DNA of 29,838 bases from the NCBI GenBank assembly GCA_002375205.1, contig DFLL01000019.1, forward strand, positions 1-29,838. Reading direction: 5' to 3'. How positions within the stretch are numbered: position 1 is the first letter of the stretch; the number at the start of each line of letters is the position of its first letter. The DNA is from Caryophanales bacterium UBA3620 (lineage in GTDB: Bacteria > Bacillota_I > Bacilli_A > RF39 > UBA660). Positions 22,718-28,790 of this stretch are shown here, one piece after another. The notes beneath the pieces are model-generated. The model searched no databases and had not been told where the DNA came from. It worked only from the letters and a program-made list of their open reading frames with translations. A program made the position numbers and the translations under genes.

Positions 22718-23290
22718 ATGGATAACAAAGAAATACTAAATTTAATAGAAGATAAAAATATTAAAAAGAATGCAAATTGGTATATTCACGCAACAAACAA
22801 TGATATAGAAACTATTAAACAAATATTAAATGAAGGCATTAAATGTTCATATTTAATGAATAAAAAAGGAAACCATTTTAATGGAAAGTATTATATAAGT
22901 CTTTATAAGGAAAACTATGATACAGGACTAAATAGATTTCTCATAAGTAGACCAAAAGTTATAATTGATGATGAAATTTCACCATATTATGCTGATAGAG
23001 AAAAATTAAAATTCAGACGCTTTTTTATTAATACCCGTATACCACTAAGGACTAGTGAATGGGATGGTGAATTTCAGCAATATTGGAAAATAGAAATATC
23101 ACGCTTTGTGGCATTAGAATATAGTTTAGCTCATTTATTAACTTGTCAAGAAAAATTAACAAAAGAAGAAATTCAATTCTTAAAAGATATTGTTATTTAT
23201 TTAGAAAAACAAAATATAGATTTGCCAATTTTTGATTTTTCATCTAGTAAAGAAATTAATAAAGAAAAACTTTTATCTCTAAAGATATAA
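22718..23290 (+). CDS. Element cargo protein, possible ADP-ribosyltransferase-like fold
   Basis: 190 residues, not assigned to a named family. ATG with GGGGGA upstream and its own strong promoter. Soluble. WYIHATNNDIETIKQILNEGIK near residues 22-43 resembles the opening His-strand plus helix of KptA/DarT-type ADP-ribosyltransferase folds (H-A-T, then I-x-x-I-L-x-x-G-I). It is followed by GNHFNGKYYISLYK (a Tyr-containing strand), FFINTRIPLRTSEWDGEFQQYWKI, and a helical C-terminus. A His-Tyr-Glu/Gln triad can thus be drawn, but this is pattern similarity only. No partner antitoxin gene adjoins. Such a cargo could be a toxin, a phage-defence effector or something unrelated. Confidence 0.6.
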   Translation: MDNKEILNLIEDKNIKKNANWYIHATNNDIETIKQILNEGIKCSYLMNKKGNHFNGKYYISLYKENYDTGLNRFLISRPKVIIDDEISPYYADREKLKFRRFFINTRIPLRTSEWDGEFQQYWKIEISRFVALEYSLAHLLTCQEKLTKEEIQFLKDIVIYLEKQNIDLPIFDFSSSKEINKEKLLSLKI

Positions 23291-23552
23291 GAGTGTGAGC
23301 TAATTGGGCAAATTTAAATAAAATTAAGGGTTTAAGAATTTTGATATTTTTATAAATAATAAGCAAGCAAGGTGGTATTACTCCCACCAAAATACTTAAT
23401 GAAATAATAATAAAACTTGAAATTATAAAAAAATTTAAGATGATAGGTGTTGTGAAGATATAAAAAAGAAAAGGTAATTCTATGAATCTATAACCTGATA
23501 TTATTATTTTGCGAGAAGTTGTAATTCATTTGTCAATCAAGCAAGAATTTAT

Positions 23553-23628
23553 GTGATATTTGAACAAATAATTTTCCTAATATTTTTCCTAATAAAATTA
23601 TGCCACAAGAAATAGTAACAAATATCAC
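23553..23628. repeat. Inverted repeat in the element's non-coding stretch
   Basis: GTGATATTTG (23553-23562) and CAAATATCAC (23619-23628) are perfect inverted copies 56 bases apart; AATATCAC recurs at 23634-23641. A direct repeat TTTTCCTAATA/TTTTCCTAATA lies between them. Confidence 0.6.
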
Positions 23629-23672
23629 AAGAAAATATCACAAAAATTATTTTCGAAAATATCTATTGTTAT

Positions 23673-23682
23673 GGCACCATTT
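23673..23682 (+). other. Possible internal attachment-site scar
   Basis: GGCACCATTT repeats the tRNA-Lys acceptor/CCA end and the next bases at the right junction (25136-25145). After it, AAGTTAGCAAAGTCT parallels AAGTTAAGCAAATCT beyond the right junction, each leading into a terminator hairpin. The rest of the tRNA is not recognisable upstream. Confidence 0.4.
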
Positions 23683-23690
23683 AAAAAGTT

Positions 23691-23730
23691 AGCAAAGTCT
23701 TATATTATAAGACTTTGCTTTTATTTTATT
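23691..23730 (+). terminator. Terminator hairpin inside the element
   Basis: AGCAAAGTCTTA/TAAGACTTTGCT perfect 12-bp stem (23691-23702, 23708-23719), five-base loop, then a T-rich tail. Similar in sequence to the tRNA operon terminator at 25153. It may end the cargo gene transcript 400 bases upstream. Confidence 0.75.
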
Positions 23731-23802
23731 TACTGTTCCAGTTTTGGTAATATTTTAGACAAAACAGTTTAAGACAGTATAAAATCGTTTAAGAAAAACT
23801 CA

Positions 23803-23845
23803 GTAGCATACAGGTAGCATACAAGTAGCATACAGGTAGCATACA
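23803..23845. repeat. Iteron array 1: four copies of an 11-bp repeat
   Basis: GTAGCATACA starts at 23803, 23814, 23825 and 23836, each copy followed by G or A alternately, so the spacing is exactly 11 bp. Two more copies lie at 25036-25056. Short tandem direct repeats inside an integrated element fit recombinase or excisionase arm-type binding sites. Confidence 0.9.
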
Positions 23846-23887
23846 AATTTTTTCTATGGCAGTCGGTAAATAATTAAAAAAATTATA

Positions 23888-23914
23888 TCAAAAAAAGTAG
23901 TCTATTCAACTACT
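23888..23914 (-). terminator. Terminator after the element's membrane-protein gene
   Basis: AGTAGT/ACTACT 6-bp stem with a seven-base loop, followed by T7 on the minus strand. Confidence 0.6.
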
Positions 23915-23968
23915 CTTCTAACTACTCCCCTTTTTTCTTTTTTATTGATAAATTTTATGGTTATTTAA

Positions 23969-24841
23969 TCAGTTACATTTTTCATAGTCTTCTTCAAAAT
24001 TTAAATTAATAATGTCGCTAACATAATACTTTCCATTAGTATTCTTTTTAAATACATATTTTAATTGTGGAAATTTGCTAATATTATCATTACTAAATTC
24101 AAAATTTTCAATATTATCACTAATAACTAATGTATTTGTATTATTAACATATCTATATATTCCAGCAGGTTTAGTTGTTTCTCCACTTGGCCCGATTATA
24201 TTTTGTGGAGAAGACAATATCTCAGCCTTTACAACAGTTAAATTAATTTCATCATTTAGTTCATTATAGTCAATTACTTGTTGAACAACTTTAGCCGAAT
24301 AATTTCCGCCGCCTGAACCATTAACAAAAGCATTAGCATCATCTCTATATTGCCAAAGAGCATAATTTTTATTATCAAACTTGTCAATATCTATATTAAA
24401 TAATATTTTTAAACCCTCTTTTACAATATCTGGTTCAACATAATAATCACTGCTATTTTTTACCAATTCTCTATCACTTTCAGATATTTTTTGTAAAAAC
24501 TTTTCATCTATTGTCTTTTCATATTTTTCAGCATAATTAAGTAAAACAAGTGAAATTTTGCTATCCATTGTATGATTCTTATATGGATTTTGATAGAAAT
24601 ATCCCAAACAAACATTATTACTTTTCAAACTTGGTTGCACATAATTATATAGTTCCTTAATTTCTGAATTTTTTATAACGATATTATCAAATGTTTCCAC
24701 AACATTATCATTTGTGTTATTGTTTTCTTCCTTTGCATCTTTATTTAGCACCTTATCATAAACAATAAATCCAGTTAATCCTAAAACAACTACACTTAAC
24801 AAAATAACCAAAACTCCAAGAACACAATTCTTTTTTTCCAT
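23969..24841 (-). CDS. Element cargo: membrane-anchored extracytoplasmic protein of unknown function
   Basis: 290 residues. A short N-terminus, then one TM helix (about 7-29, LGVLVILLSVVVLGLTGFIVYDKVL), an Asn/Asp-rich linker, then an outer domain from about 50. Landmarks are IKELYNYVQPSLKSNNVCLGYFYQNPY, a helical middle (TIDEKFLQKISESDRELV), YALWQYRDDANAFVNGSGGGNYSAK, and a beta-rich end. Cys near 78 and Cys289 may form a disulfide. No family recognised. ATG with AGGAGG nine bases upstream. It lies inside the tRNA-Lys element, opposite in strand to the other cargo gene. A surface role (receptor masking, exclusion) is only a guess. Confidence 0.68.
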   Translation of the reverse strand: MEKKNCVLGVLVILLSVVVLGLTGFIVYDKVLNKDAKEENNNTNDNVVETFDNIVIKNSEIKELYNYVQPSLKSNNVCLGYFYQNPYKNHTMDSKISLVLLNYAEKYEKTIDEKFLQKISESDRELVKNSSDYYVEPDIVKEGLKILFNIDIDKFDNKNYALWQYRDDANAFVNGSGGGNYSAKVVQQVIDYNELNDEINLTVVKAEILSSPQNIIGPSGETTKPAGIYRYVNNTNTLVISDNIENFEFSNDNISKFPQLKYVFKKNTNGKYYVSDIINLNFEEDYEKCN

Positions 24842-24871
24842 TTATTTATTCCTCCTACTTTCTACATATTA

Positions 24872-24900
24872 ATCTTATCATATATTAATTATTATTTCAA
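24872..24900 (-). promoter_or_regulatory. Promoter of the element membrane-protein gene
   Basis: Minus strand: -35 TTGAAA (24900-24895), 17-base spacer ending in TGA, -10 TAAGAT (24877-24872). Confidence 0.55.
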
Positions 24901-25035
24901 TTAAAAGTAAATTTTTATTTACACTTTCAATTATTTTTATAAAAATTATGTTAATTAAGTATATGAATTTATATAACAGATGTCACTGTAAATTTAGATA
25001 ATTTTTTTAAACAAATTATCATAATGACCTATTTA

Positions 25036-25056
25036 GTAGCATACAGGTAGCATACA
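25036..25056. repeat. Iteron array 2: two copies beside the right attachment repeat
   Basis: GTAGCATACA at 25036-25045 and 25047-25056, the same 11-bp spacing and orientation as array 1, 39 bases from the 49-bp repeat. The position fits an arm site of an attachment region. Confidence 0.88.
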
Positions 25057-25095
25057 AAATTCTTGTAATCCCTTTATTTATAGGCTTGTGCTTTC

Positions 25096-25144
25096 GACTT
25101 TTAATCAAAGGGTCTGGAGTTCGAATCTCCAACGAGGCACCATT
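25096..25144 (+). repeat. Right attachment repeat (49 bp), displaced 3' part of the original tRNA-Lys
   Basis: Identical to 22545-22593. Without the 5' half it is not a tRNA gene. The original operon terminator follows directly. Confidence 0.92.
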
Positions 25145-25152
25145 TAGAAGTT

Positions 25153-25184
25153 AAGCAAATCTATAATTTAGATTTGCTTTTTTT
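25153..25184 (+). terminator. Original tRNA-operon terminator, now 2.5 kb downstream
   Basis: AAGCAAATCTA/TAGATTTGCTT perfect 11-bp stem (25153-25163, 25169-25179), loop of five, T run to 25184. Confidence 0.8.
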
Positions 25185-25192
25185 AATTATTT

Positions 25193-25224
25193 TTAAAAAA
25201 AGAAAAGAAATATTCTTCTTTTCT
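25193..25224 (-). terminator. Terminator of the yutD operon
   Basis: AGAAAAGAA/TTCTTTTCT 9-bp stem (25216-25224 with 25201-25209), six-base loop, then seven T on the minus strand. It overlaps the yutD stop codon and converges with the terminator at 25153. Confidence 0.7.
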
Positions 25225-25498
25225 ATATTTTTTTTAATATGAAATATTTACAGTCAACTGCACAATCATTTTCAATATATTTATCTACATCATTATAATT
25301 ATTTATTTTTTTTACTTTCTTATTCTTTGAATCATAGAATCCTTTTAATCTTAATTTACCATATGCAATATCTCCTACTACATAATCATAGTCATAGAAA
25401 TAATCTGTATAGTGACTAATAAATTCTTCTTTATCAAAAGCGTTCTTATAATCTTTAATTATTTCATATTTTTTGTCTTCAACTTCAATTGTTTTCAT
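25223..25498 (-). CDS. yutD: YutD-family protein (DUF1027)
   Basis: 91 residues, near the family's usual length. The family core is plain: DYVVGDIAYGKLRLKGFYDSKN, then NNYNDVDKYIENDCAVDCKYFILKKI, matching the VGDxxxxQLRLKGFY and CxxxCxYFxLK pattern of Bacilli YutD. The biochemical function is not established; the two cysteines (about 80 and 84) are conserved. ATG with AGGAG upstream that overlaps the stop codon of the preceding gene, so the two are coupled. Supports assignment to the Bacilli. Confidence 0.88.
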   Translation of the reverse strand: MKTIEVEDKKYEIIKDYKNAFDKEEFISHYTDYFYDYDYVVGDIAYGKLRLKGFYDSKNKKVKKINNYNDVDKYIENDCAVDCKYFILKKI

Positions 25499-25507
25499 TA
25501 TTATCTC

Positions 25508-27193
25508 CTATTCATAATTTTTGGCAAAGGCAGATTTTATTTCTTCATACTTAGCTAAACTTGATGATGAGTTCCAAGTAATAAAGCCTCCGGTTAGACC
25601 AGCATCATATAGTGCTTCTACCTGTGTTGATATTTTACTTGCGTCATATGTTACTGTTGGATTCCAGAATGGTGTATTATAAGCAGTTACCCAAGTTCTT
25701 GCAATAGCAGGTGTCGGTATTTCTGTTTGTCTTTTAGCAGCTCCCAATGCCCAATTATATACTGTTTTGTATGGATTAGACCATGTATCAACTTCCCTTG
25801 TAAAATGGTCAGTGTATGGCATTGAACTAATAACATCTACTATATTTGATATAGCGGGCCAATATTGCCCATAGGCAGTAACATATTCAGATGAGCATTC
25901 GCCAAATACATCAACAGAAAGATAAGCTCCTGTTTTATGTATTTGATCAGTTGCATAATATAAAAAGTTTTGTACAGCCTGTGCTTTTTCTTCTTCATAT
26001 GTATTTTTAAAATTGGTATTACCAGAAACAGACATTTTATAAGCCTGCTCAGGAAATCTTACATAATCAAATTGTATTTCGTTAAAACCAAATGTTTTAA
26101 CTGCCTCAATAGCAAGATTAACATTATACTCCCATGCTCCTCTCGCAAATGCTGAAGGCCATAATTGGCTTGAAGCTCCCGACTCTATACAATCATCCGG
26201 ATGATCTTTTCCGTAATGAACATCATTAAATACTACTATTCTTCCTATTGCATAAATTCCAGCTTCTTTAATTTTATTTATAACGTCTTTATATTCTTCT
26301 AAATCATTTATTGATGTATTATATGCTGTTGGAGATGTTACTTTTGCAACTTCTGATGGATATGCTAGCGCACCATCTTTTATATCCACTACTATAGCAT
26401 TAACGCCATTATTTTTTGCTATATTTAAATAACTATCTATGCTCGATAAAACCCCAGCATTTAAATACATGGCTTTGGCTGTTTTTAATATTGGATTATC
26501 TTTAAATTCTACTTTTTTATAGGGAAAATAATCTAGATTAGCAGCACTTCCTCCATGTAATTCTCTAGATCCATATTTTCTGTCTTTATGAGTATCATAG
26601 ACAGAATTTTCATTATAATTTTCTATAGCTTTCTCTTCGCTATCTACTAAATATTTAGAAAAAACCCAACCTTTTGTTTCTCCAAAATTAATATTATACA
26701 TGTTAACAGTTCCATCATCTAAAAGAGTATCATATCCTATTATATCTAATTTGCTTCCTTTTTTTGCATAAGACTTTATTTTTGTATCTTTTTCATTTTC
26801 ATAGATGGTAACAGGGGTTCTTACATATTTTTCTTTCTCTAATACGACATCTTTTTTATTACTTGCAAGACTTCCTTTTACTAAATAGTATTTATTGTCT
26901 TTATAAGATATTTCTTCATAAACAACATCATTTCTGGTAATTGTCTTACCACTACTCTTTACTTTTGTTCCTCTTATAATACTATCAGTTTCTTTTAAAT
27001 TACTTTCATCATCTAGTACATAGGTAATTATACTACTAGAAGTCCCTGATATATATTTATCTTTTGAATGAATTACCACTTTCTTTAACCCTTTAGTTAT
27101 AAAGAATAATCCAAAGACTAGGATAATTAACAGAATTAAAAAAATAGATACCTTTCCTATTTTAAGTTTCCTCTTTTTTCTTCTTTTGTTCAT
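25508..27193 (-). CDS. DUF4015 putative glycoside hydrolase with SH3-like region
   Basis: 561 residues from ATG at 27191-27193 (MNKRRKKRKL); an upstream in-frame TTG is possible but has no SD. A basic N-terminus and one TM helix (about 16-37) act as signal anchor. Residues about 70-190 form SH3-like wall-binding repeats (TRNDVVYEEISYKDNKYYLVKGSL, VNMYNINFGETKGWVFSKYL). From about 230 a TIM-barrel-like DUF4015 domain carries AMYLNAG, NAIVVDIKDG, IGRIVVFNDVHY, FNEIQFDYVRFP, YLSVDVFGECS, and VDVISSMPYTDHF, the standard family blocks. It is a predicted sugar or cell-wall hydrolase acting outside the membrane; activity in this family is still inferred. Upstream of yutD in one operon. Confidence 0.87.
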   Translation of the reverse strand: MNKRRKKRKLKIGKVSIFLILLIILVFGLFFITKGLKKVVIHSKDKYISGTSSSIITYVLDDESNLKETDSIIRGTKVKSSGKTITRNDVVYEEISYKDNKYYLVKGSLASNKKDVVLEKEKYVRTPVTIYENEKDTKIKSYAKKGSKLDIIGYDTLLDDGTVNMYNINFGETKGWVFSKYLVDSEEKAIENYNENSVYDTHKDRKYGSRELHGGSAANLDYFPYKKVEFKDNPILKTAKAMYLNAGVLSSIDSYLNIAKNNGVNAIVVDIKDGALAYPSEVAKVTSPTAYNTSINDLEEYKDVINKIKEAGIYAIGRIVVFNDVHYGKDHPDDCIESGASSQLWPSAFARGAWEYNVNLAIEAVKTFGFNEIQFDYVRFPEQAYKMSVSGNTNFKNTYEEEKAQAVQNFLYYATDQIHKTGAYLSVDVFGECSSEYVTAYGQYWPAISNIVDVISSMPYTDHFTREVDTWSNPYKTVYNWALGAAKRQTEIPTPAIARTWVTAYNTPFWNPTVTYDASKISTQVEALYDAGLTGGFITWNSSSSLAKYEEIKSAFAKNYE

Positions 27194-27292
27194 TTTTACC
27201 ACATCCAATTATAGTATATCATATTTTGGCATTTTTTACTATTTTTTTATTATTCGTGTCTATTTTATTATTAACAATATTTTCTTTATAAT

Positions 27293-27324
27293 ACAAAAAT
27301 AAATAGAAGAAAATTCCTCTATTT
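27293..27324 (-). terminator. Terminator of the gene at 27319-27738
   Basis: AAATAGAGGAA/TTCTTCTATTT 11-bp stem (one G-U) with a two-base centre (27314-27324 with 27301-27311), then ATTTTTG on the minus strand. Overlaps the stop codon. Confidence 0.65.
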
Positions 27325-27738
27325 ATCTAACATATTCAATAAATTAATTTTAAACATATCTCTCTCTGAATGAGTCTTCGATACCATAACACCTTTGTAT
27401 GTTGATAACTCTTTTTGATGGCCTTCATCTAAAATGTCCTCTGGTGTTAAAGTATCAAGCATTACTAATTTTTGATTTTCGTATACTGTATAATGTAGTA
27501 CTACATCACCATGTACTTTAGCAAACATTCTGTCAGTAGGCAATTTTAATTCATATTTAGTAATTCCATCTTTAGTATTTTTTGATGTTACTATTCCTTT
27601 AAAATTGCCATCTCTAAATGATGGATAAAAGTCAAATACTAATTTCTTATAAGCTAACATGTTATATTTTTTTACTGAACGTTCTTTTTTTCTAAATTCA
27701 TTTTCGTTTAAATATTCTATTACAAAACTATTTTTCAT
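27319..27738 (-). CDS. Hypothetical soluble protein
   Basis: 139 residues, not recognised. Mixed, beta-leaning: SFVIEYLNENEFRKKERSVKKYNMLAYKKLVFDFYPSFRDGNFKGIV, then YELKLPTDRMFAKVHGDVVLHYTVYENQKLVMLDTLTPEDIL, with a helical end. No TM, signal peptide or catalytic motif. ATG with a GGGGGT SD and a promoter with perfect -35 and -10 boxes, so it should be highly expressed despite the lack of a known function. Monocistronic, with its own terminator. Confidence 0.65.
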   Translation of the reverse strand: MKNSFVIEYLNENEFRKKERSVKKYNMLAYKKLVFDFYPSFRDGNFKGIVTSKNTKDGITKYELKLPTDRMFAKVHGDVVLHYTVYENQKLVMLDTLTPEDILDEGHQKELSTYKGVMVSKTHSERDMFKINLLNMLDK

Positions 27739-27777
27739 TCCAATCTACCCCCTAGATTTTGAGCGAAATGTAGTAGT

Positions 27778-27807
27778 ATTATACCTCAAAAATAGTTGTA
27801 TTGTCAA
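27778..27807 (-). promoter_or_regulatory. Strong promoter of the 27319-27738 gene
   Basis: Minus strand: -35 TTGACA (27807-27802), 18-base spacer, -10 TATAAT (27783-27778); both boxes match consensus. Confidence 0.8.
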
Positions 27808-27842
27808 GAAAAAATCTTCATTTATATTTCAATTATGCTTTT

Positions 27843-28739
27843 TTATATCCAATTATCACCTTTAAATATTGGAATAAAGCTTTTTTCTTGACTTTCTTTA
27901 TCCTGCATAAAACTATTTCTTATTCCAATATCATATGCGAAATTTATTACATCATCATACTCTTTACTTGTTAATCTTCTATTTAAATTATTAAATTCTA
28001 ATTTTTTAATAGGAGTATATTGGTTCATTATACTATAAGTAATAGTATTCTTATATTTTCTATATAAATATTCAATTATTTTTTTTGAATCTTCACTATG
28101 ACTAGGTAAAATTAAGTGCCTAACTATAATTCCTTTTTTTAAATTACCTTTTTCGTCGTATTCTTGTTTTCCTACTTGTCTTACCATTTCTTCTAATGCT
28201 AAAGACGCTACTTCAAAATAATTATTTACTTTGGAATATTTGCCAAGATTATTATCAAAGTATTTGAAATCTGGAAGATATATATCTATTAATCCTTCTA
28301 GTAGCTTTAAGCTTTCTACTTTTTCATAGCAAGAAGTATTATACACTATTGGAATAAATAATCCTCTTTCTTTGGCTAATATTAAAGATGTTTTTATTTG
28401 AGGTATATAGTGTGTTGGAGTAACAAGATTTATATTACTTGCACCTTTCTCCTGTAATTCTAACATTATATCCGCTAGTCTTTGGTTTGTTATTTCTTCG
28501 CCAATATTATCTTTACTTATTTTATAATTTTGACAATATATACAACTTAAATTACAGTACGAAAAGAAAATAGTGCCAGAACCTTTTTCTCCTGTTATAA
28601 TTGGTTCCTCCCATAGATGAAGATGGTATCCTCCTATTTTAATTTTATTTGAAGCCATACAAAAGCCTAGTTCATTATTATTTCTATTTACCTTGCACTC
28701 TCTTGGGCACATTATGCACTTATTTAATAATTCTTCCAT
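27843..28739 (-). CDS. Radical SAM protein of the PflX/COG1313 type
   Basis: 298 residues from ATG at 28737-28739; a GTG nine bases upstream is the alternative. An N-terminal Cys cluster (Cys8, 11, 15, 27 in CIMCPRECKVNR and GFC) precedes the radical SAM motif CNLSCIYCQN (Cys62, 66, 69). LVTPTHYIPQI, VYNTSCYE, IDIYLPDFKYFDN and VRHLILPSHSEDS are standard blocks of the COG1313 group related to pyruvate formate-lyase activating enzymes. The substrate of this group is not known. No SD is apparent: the promoter at 28755-28783 would start transcription only about 10 bases upstream, suggesting a near-leaderless mRNA. Ends convergently with nothing; spacing to the next gene is about 100 bases. Confidence 0.85.
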   Translation of the reverse strand: MEELLNKCIMCPRECKVNRNNNELGFCMASNKIKIGGYHLHLWEEPIITGEKGSGTIFFSYCNLSCIYCQNYKISKDNIGEEITNQRLADIMLELQEKGASNINLVTPTHYIPQIKTSLILAKERGLFIPIVYNTSCYEKVESLKLLEGLIDIYLPDFKYFDNNLGKYSKVNNYFEVASLALEEMVRQVGKQEYDEKGNLKKGIIVRHLILPSHSEDSKKIIEYLYRKYKNTITYSIMNQYTPIKKLEFNNLNRRLTSKEYDDVINFAYDIGIRNSFMQDKESQEKSFIPIFKGDNWI

Positions 28740-28754
28740 ACAAATCACATAATT

Positions 28755-28783
28755 ATTTTATAATAAAAAATAGACTTATGCAA
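28755..28783 (-). promoter_or_regulatory. Promoter of the COG1313 gene, overlapping a terminator
   Basis: Minus strand: -35 TTGCAT (28783-28778) in the loop and stem of the upstream terminator, 17-base spacer, -10 TAAAAT (28760-28755). Confidence 0.5.
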
Positions 28784-28790
28784 GTCTATT
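28764..28790 (-). terminator. Terminator of the nucleotidyltransferase-like gene
   Basis: AATAGACTT/AAGTCTATT perfect 9-bp stem (28782-28790 with 28769-28777), GCAT loop, then six T. It overlaps the stop codon. Confidence 0.8.

Larger units (their letters stand above)
23291..23968. other. 678-base non-coding stretch inside the element
   Basis: No open frame with an SD is visible. It holds an inverted repeat (23553-23628), a 12-base palindrome ATTTTCGAAAAT near 23649, a short tRNA-end-like motif (23673-23682) with a terminator, a pair of 14-base near-repeats AAAA-CA/TC-GTTTAAGA (23761-23774, 23781-23794), the four-copy iteron, and the terminator of the next gene. The middle part (about 23300-23550) looks like decayed sequence. 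Confidence 0.7.
22545..25144. mobile_element. Small integrated element in tRNA-Lys without an integrase
   Basis: A 49-bp perfect direct repeat bounds the segment: 22545-22593, the tRNA-Lys 3' part plus three bases, and 25096-25144. The unit is about 2.55 kb. Contents are a new terminator after the tRNA, a plus-strand gene (22718-23290), a 680-base non-coding stretch with repeats, a minus-strand membrane-protein gene (23969-24841), and two arrays of an 11-bp iteron, one of them 40 bases inside the right end. tRNA 3'-end duplication with iterons near an end is the hallmark of tyrosine-recombinase integration. No recombinase, relaxase or replication gene is present. Either it is mobilised in trans or it is the remnant of a larger element. 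Confidence 0.85.
24842..25222. other. 380-base gene-free stretch at the element's right end
   Basis: Contains the promoter of the element membrane-protein gene, about 130 bases of plain AT-rich sequence, iteron array 2, the right attachment repeat, and two convergent terminators. No coding frame is seen. Confidence 0.75.

Noticed and set aside
23365..23390. T-box-like antiterminator (GGTGGTATTAC followed by CCCACC)
   Set aside because: No stem I, no specifier loop, no tRNA-synthetase or amino-acid gene downstream, and the paired segment is a plain 5-bp hairpin in decayed sequence.
23803..23845. CRISPR array
   Set aside because: The 11-bp units are contiguous with no spacers, and no cas genes are present.
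24842..25095. A truncated integrase gene at the right end of the element
   Set aside because: Neither strand holds a frame longer than a few dozen codons, and no R-H-R-Y-like remnants could be read.
25096..25144. A second tRNA-Lys gene
   Set aside because: Only the part from the anticodon stem onward is present; no D arm or 5' acceptor precedes it. It is the right attachment repeat.
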